Assembly: GCF_001047375.1 (NCBI RefSeq)
Contig: NZ_LFVU01000028.1
Location: forward strand, 1-64,000
Direction: 5' to 3'
Length of the DNA: 64,000 nucleotides
Origin: Clostridium cylindrosporum DSM 605
Lineage (GTDB): Bacteria; Bacillota; Clostridia; Clostridiales; Caloramatoraceae
This document shows positions 57,697 to 64,000 of this stretch, one piece after another (the stretch's first letter is position 1; each line of letters starts with the position of its first letter). A program made the translations under genes and the position numbers. The notes beneath the pieces are model-generated. The model saw only the letters and a list, made by a program, of their open reading frames with translations, did no database searches and was not told the origin of the DNA.

Positions 57697-58542
57697 TTAT
57701 TTCTTAAAGAAGAATACTCCAATAGTTCCCGGCCCTGCGTAAGTCGCAATAACACTTCCAACCTTTACAGATTGTGCGTCATCTATAATATTCTCTTCTT
57801 TAAGCATTTTTTTAAATTCTTCCACATCATCTTCAGCAGCTACATTCCCTACTGCAAATGTAATATCAGTATCTGGATTTTGCTCTTTAACATAATCCAG
57901 AAGTCTTTTTAATGCTTTTTTCCTTCCGCGAACTTTATCAAAAACATCTATCTTTCCATCTTCTACACAAAGAATAGGCTTTATATTAAGGAGTGTGCCT
58001 ACAGCTGCATGAATAGATGATATTCTCCCACCTTTTCTTATGTACTCTAAGTTGTCCACTGCAAATGCAACTTTAACCTTATCTGTAAGAAGATTTATCT
58101 TCTCAACTGTACTCTCTACACTCTCACCTAACTCTAGCATTTTTATAGTTTCCTGTACTAAAGCACCTGTAGCAAAGCTAACTCCCTTAGAGTCAATTAC
58201 ATGTATATTCTCATTATTTTCAATCATATCCCTTGCAATACAAGCTGATTGATATGTTCCACTCACTTTTGATGATATATGAATTGAAATTATCTTATAT
58301 CCTTCTTTAATTATAGATTCATATTCCTCATAAAATGCATTCGGGTTAACCTGGGATGTCTTAGGAAGCTTCTCCCCCTTATCAAGCATAGATAAAAGAG
58401 TAGGCTCGTCTATTTCTACTCCATCCTTATACACTTTGCCCTCAAATTCAATTGTCAGTGGAAGAACCTTTACATTTTTGTTCTCCACTATATTCCTTGG
58501 AACACCTGCGGTACTATCTGTAACTATATATACCTTTTCCAT
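57697..58542 (-). CDS. DegV family fatty-acid-binding protein (FakB-like)
   Basis: 281 aa from ATG 58542 (GGAGG 6 nt upstream); the in-frame start at 58554 overlaps the RBS. VTDSTAGVPRNIVENKNVKVLPL, LPKTSQVNPNAF (fatty-acid carboxylate-binding Thr-Ser), ISSKVSGTYQSA, GVSFATGALV and YIRKGGRIS. Binds an acyl chain for phosphorylation by FakA in phospholipid synthesis from exogenous fatty acids. Follows trmL by 18 nt, likely one operon. Confidence 0.92.
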   Translation of the reverse strand: MEKVYIVTDSTAGVPRNIVENKNVKVLPLTIEFEGKVYKDGVEIDEPTLLSMLDKGEKLPKTSQVNPNAFYEEYESIIKEGYKIISIHISSKVSGTYQSACIARDMIENNENIHVIDSKGVSFATGALVQETIKMLELGESVESTVEKINLLTDKVKVAFAVDNLEYIRKGGRISSIHAAVGTLLNIKPILCVEDGKIDVFDKVRGRKKALKRLLDYVKEQNPDTDITFAVGNVAAEDDVEEFKKMLKEENIIDDAQSVKVGSVIATYAGPGTIGVFFFKK

Positions 58543-58560
58543 AATTACCTCCATAAATGC

Positions 58561-59028
58561 TTATTTCATATTCGGATAGCCGATTTGTCTTAATGCTTCA
58601 TAAACTACTAAAGAAGCAGTATTTGCAAGGTTAAGTGATCTAGTTGTTGAATTTATCATAGGTACTCTTATTTGAGTTTCCTTAAATAAATTATTTATTT
58701 CCTCAGTTACTCCTGAAGACTCTCTTCCAAACATTATAAAATCACCATCTTTATATTCTACATCACTATGAAATTTTGTTGCCTTTGTTGTTGATAAGAA
58801 TATTCTCTTATCCCTATGAGCTTCATAAAACTCATCAAAACTTTCATAATATGTTATATCAATATCCTTCCAATAATCAAGTCCCGCTCTTTTTAACATC
58901 TTATCATCTACAGAAAAACCTAAAGGTTTTATAAGGTGAAGCTTAGTATCTGTAAGTACACAAGTCCTTCCTATACTTCCTGTATTATGTGGTATCTCTG
59001 GCTGATAAAGTACAATATTTAAACTCAT
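58561..59028 (-). CDS. trmL: tRNA (cytidine/uridine-34-2'-O)-methyltransferase
   Basis: 155 aa SPOUT protein: LYQPEIPHNTGSIGRTC, LIKPLGFSVDDKMLKRAGLDY, FMFGRESSGV (knot) and MINSTTRSLNLANTASLVVYE. Modifies the wobble base of tRNA-Leu isoacceptors. Start ATG with GGAGGAAAAAA upstream. Confidence 0.95.
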   Translation of the reverse strand: MSLNIVLYQPEIPHNTGSIGRTCVLTDTKLHLIKPLGFSVDDKMLKRAGLDYWKDIDITYYESFDEFYEAHRDKRIFLSTTKATKFHSDVEYKDGDFIMFGRESSGVTEEINNLFKETQIRVPMINSTTRSLNLANTASLVVYEALRQIGYPNMK

Positions 59029-59196
59029 TTTTTTCCTCCGAAATCCTCTTATCCTATGCCTTTAATGGCCTATATAAATTTTTATAATTACAAATATCAT
59101 TTTACCATATTCTCATGTTAGTGTAATCTTTCTAAGTTTTCATCATACATATTTAAGACTTAATATTGCAAAACTAAGTCTAAAGGAGTGATTACA

Positions 59197-60216
59197 TTGG
59201 TTTTTATGCCAAAGCAAGTATTCTTCGAACCAAAGGCTACTGAATATCCTCTTGGAGAAGAATTATATAATAAATTTCAAAAGCTTAATATACCTATACA
59301 AAAACTAAGTTCATATAACAAACTAGATAGAGAAAGTTCTAGTCCATCAGAATTTTATGCCTTTGCAAAGGATAGCATAGTTGTTGGAATCAAAAGAAGT
59401 ATGAAGCTTGTTCCATGCAAGCCTTCTGCTGACTATCAGTTTTCACTTGTAACAGGATGTCCTGGTAGCTGTCAATACTGCTACCTTCAAACAAACCAGT
59501 CACTTAAACCATTTACAAGGGTTTATGTAAATCGAGATGAGATTTTTAATAATATACAAAAATACATAGACTCTGCACTACCTAATATTACTACATTCGA
59601 ACTAGCTAGCACAGGTGACCCTTTATCTGTTGAACATCTTACAGGTTCCGTTAAGTCTGCTATAGAGTTTTTCTCAACCTCTGAACATGGAAGATTAAGA
59701 CTTGTAACTAAATTCTCATATGTGGATTCCCTACTTGATCTAAATCATAATGGCAAGACTAAGGTTAGATACACTATTAACTCTCCATACGTTATAAATA
59801 ACTTTGAATTTAATACGGATTCACTTGAGAATAGATTAGATGCTGCATCTAAAATATACTCAGCTGGCTATCCACTTGGGTTTATTATAGCCCCTATTAT
59901 GATTTATGAAGGATATAAGGAGGAATATACCTCTATGCTAGAATCCCTTAGATCTAAAATAGAAAGTCCTGATACAGCACCTATTACTTTTGAACTTATA
60001 CAGTATAGATTTACCGCCAAATCTAAAAAAGTTATAAATGAGAGATTCCCTTTAACGAAACTTGACCTAAATGAAGAGACTCGCTTTAAAAAATGGGGAC
60101 CATATGGTGTTTATAAATATGTATACCAAAAGGATGAGTCTAAATTACTTAAAGAATTCTTTGAAGAGAAGATAAAAAAGTACTTTCCAAGTTCCACAAT
60201 TGAATACTTTACTTAA
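59197..60216 (+). CDS. splB: Spore photoproduct lyase
   Basis: 339 aa from TTG 59197, 8 nt after AAAGGAG; the GTG at 59188 overlaps the RBS and the next ATG (59206) is too far. VTGCPGSCQYCYLQTNQ holds the radical SAM CxxxCxxC motif; TFELASTGDPLSVEHLTGS, RLVTKFSYVDSLLDLNHNGKTK and YTINSPYVI are SplB-specific. Repairs the spore-DNA thymine dimer 5-thyminyl-5,6-dihydrothymine on germination, so the host forms spores. Confidence 0.95.
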   Translation: MVFMPKQVFFEPKATEYPLGEELYNKFQKLNIPIQKLSSYNKLDRESSSPSEFYAFAKDSIVVGIKRSMKLVPCKPSADYQFSLVTGCPGSCQYCYLQTNQSLKPFTRVYVNRDEIFNNIQKYIDSALPNITTFELASTGDPLSVEHLTGSVKSAIEFFSTSEHGRLRLVTKFSYVDSLLDLNHNGKTKVRYTINSPYVINNFEFNTDSLENRLDAASKIYSAGYPLGFIIAPIMIYEGYKEEYTSMLESLRSKIESPDTAPITFELIQYRFTAKSKKVINERFPLTKLDLNEETRFKKWGPYGVYKYVYQKDESKLLKEFFEEKIKKYFPSSTIEYFT

Positions 60217-60285
60217 AATCTATATATCATAATAAAGCAATACTCCATGTAAGTATATTTACACGGAGCATTAAAAGTAGATATG

Positions 60286-60321
60286 AAAAAAGAGATTGTT
60301 CATATGAACAATCTCTTTTTT
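60286..60321. terminator. Terminator between splB and the tRNA genes
   Basis: Perfect palindrome AAAAAAGAGATTGTTC / GAACAATCTCTTTTTT, bidirectional. A second weaker hairpin (AATgCTCC...GGAGtATT arms) lies at about 60238-60273. Confidence 0.9.
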
Positions 60322-60324
60322 ATC

Positions 60325-60415
60325 TGGCGGAGAAAGTGGGATTCGAACCCACGGTAGAGTCACCCCTACGCCGGTTTTCAAGACCGGTGCCTTAAACCAA
60401 CTCGACCATCTCTCC
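60325..60415 (-). tRNA. tRNA-Ser (UGA)
   Basis: 91 nt including encoded CCA. Acceptor GGAGAGA pairs with TTTCTCC, long variable arm, anticodon loop CTTGAAA with anticodon TGA, T-loop TTCGAAT. Confidence 0.96.
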
Positions 60416-60420
60416 ATAAA

Positions 60421-60495
60421 TGGTGACCCCTAGGGGAATCGAACCCCTGTTACCACCGTGAAAGGGTGGTGTCTTAACCGCTTGACCAAGGGGCC
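60421..60495 (-). tRNA. tRNA-Glu (UUC)
   Basis: 75 nt including encoded CCA. Acceptor GGCCCCT pairs with AGGGGTC, anticodon stem CCACC/GGTGG with loop CTTTCAC, anticodon TTC. It lies 5 nt upstream of tRNA-Ser in the same direction, so they form one transcript. Confidence 0.96.
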
Positions 60496-60705
60496 ATCGT
60501 TAACTACTCATTTATAATAACACGATACTTTTTAAGTGTCAATACCTTATATAAACTTTTTTTATAATTTTTCATTCTTTTTTATTATGCTTAATAATAT
60601 GGAAAATATACAATTATCACACTACTCTAACACTTAATAATTTATAATTAAAAATAGATATGCTAAAATGATATTAATATATTATGTAAAAGGAGTTTTT
60701 GAAGT

Positions 60706-61896
60706 ATGATATCTAAAAAGATGCAATCCCTAGTAGCTAGTAGTTCTACTATAAGAGCTATGTTTGAAGAAGGAAAGAAACTTGCAGCTATACATGGAGA
60801 AGAAAATGTATTTGATTATAGTATAGGAAACCCTAATGTCGAACCTCCTGAAAATATAAAGCTTGCAATTAAAGAAATATTAGATGAGGAAAAATCAACC
60901 TATGTTCATGGTTACATGAACAATTCTGGCTATGATGATGTAAGAGAAACTATCGCCCTACATATAAACAAGAAAAACGAACTAAATCTTTCTAAGGAAA
61001 ATATAGTTATGACATGTGGTGCAGCTGGAGGCTTAAATATTACATTAAAGACTCTACTTAATCCAGGAGATGAAGTAATCGCATTTGCACCATTTTTCGG
61101 TGAATACAATAATTATGTAAATAACTTTGATGGAGTTCTTACAGTTATTCCTGCTGATACTGAAACATTTGAACCTAATATTGAAGTATTAAGCGAGAAA
61201 ATTTCATCAAATACTAAGGCAGTTATAATAAACTCTCCAAACAATCCAACAGGGGTTATATACTCAGAGGAAACTCTAAAGAAGCTTTGTGATCTACTTT
61301 CTAAGAAGCAAGAGGAATTTAACACTAGTATATACCTAATATCAGATGAACCATATAGAGAAATTGTTTATGATAACTGTGAGGTTCCATGTGTATTAAA
61401 GTATTACAAAAACTCATTTATCGGGTACTCATATAGTAAATCTTTATCACTACCTGGTGAAAGAATCGGATATGTAGTTATAAATAATGATATGGATGAC
61501 TTTAATGATGTAGTAGATTCACTTAATACAGCTAATAGAATCCTAGGATTCGTTAACGCTCCTTCTCTATTCCAAAGGGTAATAGGAAGATGTTTAGATG
61601 CTGAGGTTGATGTAAACGTATACAAGAGAAATAGAGACCTACTATATAATCACCTAATAAAGGTTGGTTTTACTTGTATAAAGCCACAAGGTGCGTTTTA
61701 TCTATTCCCTAAATCACCTATAGAAGATGATAAGAAATTCTGCGAGGATGCTAAGAAGTTTAATTTACTATTAGTACCTGGTTCAGCATTCGGATGTCCT
61801 GGGCATATTAGAATTTCATACTGTACTTCATACGAAAAAATAGAAAAATCATTAGATGCATTTACAAAGCTTGCAAAGCTTTATAACTTAATATAA
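60706..61896 (+). CDS. PLP-dependent aminotransferase, class I/II
   Basis: 396 aa, fold type I. MTCGAAGGLNITLKTLLNPGDEV, INSPNNPTGVIYSEETLKK, SDEPYREIVYD (PLP Asp/Tyr), SYSKSLSLPGERIGYVVI (Schiff-base Lys) and GAFYLFPKSP. Close to the AspC/AraT group; donor could be aspartate, aromatic or branched amino acids. In a Stickland fermenter it may supply 2-oxo acids. RBS AAGGAG 9 nt before the ATG; monocistronic. Confidence 0.88.
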   Translation: MISKKMQSLVASSSTIRAMFEEGKKLAAIHGEENVFDYSIGNPNVEPPENIKLAIKEILDEEKSTYVHGYMNNSGYDDVRETIALHINKKNELNLSKENIVMTCGAAGGLNITLKTLLNPGDEVIAFAPFFGEYNNYVNNFDGVLTVIPADTETFEPNIEVLSEKISSNTKAVIINSPNNPTGVIYSEETLKKLCDLLSKKQEEFNTSIYLISDEPYREIVYDNCEVPCVLKYYKNSFIGYSYSKSLSLPGERIGYVVINNDMDDFNDVVDSLNTANRILGFVNAPSLFQRVIGRCLDAEVDVNVYKRNRDLLYNHLIKVGFTCIKPQGAFYLFPKSPIEDDKKFCEDAKKFNLLLVPGSAFGCPGHIRISYCTSYEKIEKSLDAFTKLAKLYNLI

Positions 61897-61935
61897 TTTA
61901 ATTATTACAAATCTTAAGCCTCTTCATGAAATTAA

Positions 61936-61975
61936 AAGCCATGCATATAAGAACAAATCTTTATATGCATGGCTT
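61936..61975. terminator. Terminator after the aminotransferase gene
   Basis: AAGCCATGCATATAA-loop-TTATATGCATGGCTT; convergent genes on both sides. Confidence 0.8.
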
Positions 61976-62040
61976 CTGTTAATAATTTTATTATGTATAT
62001 TTTAATAATTGTTAATCTATACTGCTTATATATATCTTTT

Positions 62041-62976
62041 TTAGCTATAAATACCCATCACTTTAATAACTACTCCTGATAGGAAACTTATTCCGAATAA
62101 AATAAGTGTTATATATACAGCCTTTTTCTTATTTTCTTTAAATAGGAATATAAGTGCAAGGCCTGCATTAGCTGATAGTCCAGCTATTACACTTGAAAAC
62201 CCTATTACATTCATAGTAAATAACTTAACAAGTCCTACTGATATTGCACAGTTAGGAATTAGACCAATTAGTGAAGCAATAAACACTTGACCATACCCCT
62301 CACTAAAAAGTGTTCCTGCAAGTGTTTCAACACCAAAATATTCAATAATAAAAGTTATAATAACTGTCACTATGTATATATATATTGTCACCTTTAAAGT
62401 TCTCTCTAAGGAATGAATAAGTACTTTTGAGAATTTTATCGTATCCACATCTACACATTTTAAAGCCTGATCATCTACTTCCTTACTTGCAGCAATTTCA
62501 CATCTTTGACTTCTTCTAATAGTAACAACATCAATGAAGTATCCTGCAACTATAGCTATTGCAATCTTTGTTATTAGAAAAGGCATTATGCTTCCATATG
62601 CACTAGGCATAGATAGGAAAACAGGTAGCGCCTCATCTGATGTGGCTATAAAAATAGATATCAGCGTTCCAAGACTTACTATCTTTCTTGAATAAAGTGC
62701 TACCGCCATAACAGAGAATCCACATTGTGGTATAATTCCAATAAGTGCTCCAACAATCGGTCCTAGAACCCCTGCATTTCTTATTTTCTCCTGAAGTCCT
62801 GCTGAAAATCTATGTTCCATATACTCAATCATAATAAAAGTTATAATAAGTATTGGAATCATAGGAAGAGTGTCTATAAAAGCATGTTCAATAACCGAAA
62901 ATATAGATACTCCCTCTGTATGTAGATGACCTTCATGTATTTCATGAGAATGTTCTACTAGATTTAGATTCATCAT
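62041..62976 (-). CDS. Polytopic membrane permease, putative manganese/arsenic efflux type
   Basis: 311 aa with about 9-10 hydrophobic helices in two related halves. Each half has a PQCG/PNCA motif (GIIPQCGFSVMAVALYSRK and GLIPNCAISVGLVKLF), typical of the family annotated as putative manganese transporter or arsenic efflux protein. The N-terminus is His-rich (HSHEIHEGHLH), consistent with metal handling. Probably exports a divalent cation; substrate unproven. RBS AGGGGGAGAT before ATGATG. Confidence 0.8.
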   Translation of the reverse strand: MMNLNLVEHSHEIHEGHLHTEGVSIFSVIEHAFIDTLPMIPILIITFIMIEYMEHRFSAGLQEKIRNAGVLGPIVGALIGIIPQCGFSVMAVALYSRKIVSLGTLISIFIATSDEALPVFLSMPSAYGSIMPFLITKIAIAIVAGYFIDVVTIRRSQRCEIAASKEVDDQALKCVDVDTIKFSKVLIHSLERTLKVTIYIYIVTVIITFIIEYFGVETLAGTLFSEGYGQVFIASLIGLIPNCAISVGLVKLFTMNVIGFSSVIAGLSANAGLALIFLFKENKKKAVYITLILFGISFLSGVVIKVMGIYS

Positions 62977-63026
62977 ATCTCCCCCTTCTATTTTTAATAT
63001 TTTCCATAATTATTAATTTTATACCT

Positions 63027-63995
63027 TTATTTTACATCAAAACTTGCATCTGATGTTACACTTATTTTCTCATTTTTACTTTTCTTAATATCATCTATTA
63101 GCTTAAATAAACTTAAATCCTTCTTTTTGGCCTCAATCATAACATCTAAATCTCTTCCATCAACCCTTTTTGAAAGTTCTATAAAGTCAATAAAACTATC
63201 TTTATCTATGTATTCACTATGTGCTCTAAAGTCACTTTCACTTTTCGGGCTTGAGAAATGAATTTTCGGAGGATAATCTCTCCCTTTCCATGTATCATAT
63301 ATAGATGAAAGTATGTCCTCAAGATTATTCTCACCTTTATTACATCTATCATGATGAACGTCTAGAACCATTGGTACTGAAATATTGCTACTGATACTTA
63401 ATACATCCTCTGCTGTGTATATCTTATCGTCATTTTCAAGTATAATTCTTTCTTTTATATCTTCATTTAAAGAATCAAATCCTTTATAAAACCTTTCAAT
63501 AGCTTCTTTTTTATTACCGTATACTCCTCCAATATGCATAACTAATTTACTCTCATTTGAAAGACCCATTAATTTAAACATCTTCACATGATACTCAAGG
63601 TCTTTAATAGATGAGGCTAAGACATCCTCTCTCGGACTATTTAGTAATACAAAATGATCTGGATGAGCACTTACCCGTATGCCTAACTTCTTTATAGTAG
63701 TGCCAAGTAACTCAAAACTACCTTTAAGTTCATCTTCCCATTCCCAACCTTTTAACGCATCATGGGTTGCAAGTGGTATTATTTTTGATGTCATTCTATA
63801 TAGTTTTATTCCGTAGGCGTTATTGTATCTTATAATTCTTTCGGTATTTTCAATGTTCATAATAGCCAAATCACTTAGCTTTTTCTTCCATATACTAGGG
63901 TCTAACTTTGAAAGATTTTTAAATGTCGTTGTTCTATTTGGTGATGAATCTTTAAGTTTAAGTGATATTGCAACATATCCAAGGTTAACTTTCAT
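63027..63995 (-). CDS. uvsE: UV damage endonuclease
   Basis: 322 aa TIM barrel. LGYVAISLKLKDSSPNRTTTF, RMTSKIIPLATHDALKGWEW, HPDHFVLLNSPREDV, LVMHIGGVYGNK, LENDDKIYTAEDVL, VLDVHHDRCN and KIHFSSPKSE (metal ligands) are UvsE motifs. Cuts DNA 5' to UV lesions, an excision repair route common in spore formers and complementary to splB nearby. The full start is within the window (ATG 63995); its RBS would lie past the edge. Confidence 0.95.
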   Translation of the reverse strand: MKVNLGYVAISLKLKDSSPNRTTTFKNLSKLDPSIWKKKLSDLAIMNIENTERIIRYNNAYGIKLYRMTSKIIPLATHDALKGWEWEDELKGSFELLGTTIKKLGIRVSAHPDHFVLLNSPREDVLASSIKDLEYHVKMFKLMGLSNESKLVMHIGGVYGNKKEAIERFYKGFDSLNEDIKERIILENDDKIYTAEDVLSISSNISVPMVLDVHHDRCNKGENNLEDILSSIYDTWKGRDYPPKIHFSSPKSESDFRAHSEYIDKDSFIDFIELSKRVDGRDLDVMIEAKKKDLSLFKLIDDIKKSKNEKISVTSDASFDVK

Positions 63996-64000
63996 ATGAT

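Overview
The window looks like chromosomal DNA of a low-GC, spore-forming, amino-acid-fermenting Clostridia member (Clostridiaceae or Peptostreptococcaceae). The basis is the AT-rich sequence, strong AGGAGG ribosome binding sites, a spore photoproduct lyase, a complete glycine reductase operon with two selenoprotein genes, and the order gap-pgk-tpiA-gpmI-eno-secG-rnr-smpB-ssrA. I cannot name the species.

Layout. 1-0.9 kb: 5' half of a 16S rRNA gene on the minus strand with its promoter. 1.3-18.6 kb: housekeeping and metabolic genes: a two-part prenyl synthase, a KimA-like K+ importer, a new 43-aa ORF, AmmeMemoRadiSam genes, a soluble histidine kinase, an amino acid permease, a lone eukaryotic-type HisA, a Nudix hydrolase, a PLD-helicase, a NifX-like protein and a DUF2935 protein. 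18.6-21.5 kb: a Co/Ni ECF transporter that is decaying (in-frame stop in cbiQ, cbiO without a normal start codon) next to an ABC ATPase relic.

21.5-37.4 kb: accessory region downstream of ssrA. It holds an XRE-desulfoferrodoxin regulator and a P-loop kinase that share a MerR-type operator, a radical SAM protein, and a Tet(M)-like GTPase fused to a NYN domain. The GTPase gene is split by an IStron (group I ribozyme plus TnpB) sitting inside a palindromic element. Next come an NB-ARC/TPR protein with an overlapping 55-aa membrane protein that shares a 28-residue tail motif with it, and a 4.1-kb island at the 3' end of ssrA carrying a TrlF-type PHP-ATPase, a small partner and a serine-recombinase relic. 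ssrA itself is interrupted in its T-loop by a 272-nt group I intron.

38-47 kb: trans-translation/RNA decay genes and the lower-glycolysis operon. 47.6-50.4 kb: a DUF554 protein and an ECF sigma/anti-sigma pair. 50.6-57.5 kb: glycine reductase operon grdX-E-A-B-C-D under a single-aptamer glycine riboswitch with its own terminator; UGA codons in grdA and grdB are read as selenocysteine, and a short upstream ORF also contains UGA. 57.7-64 kb: DegV, TrmL, SplB, tRNA-Ser, tRNA-Glu, an aminotransferase, a polytopic permease and UvsE.

The strongest candidate for an undescribed system is the NB-ARC protein with its small membrane partner (29.7-32.8 kb), which resembles an NLR and effector that talk through a shared amyloid-like motif.
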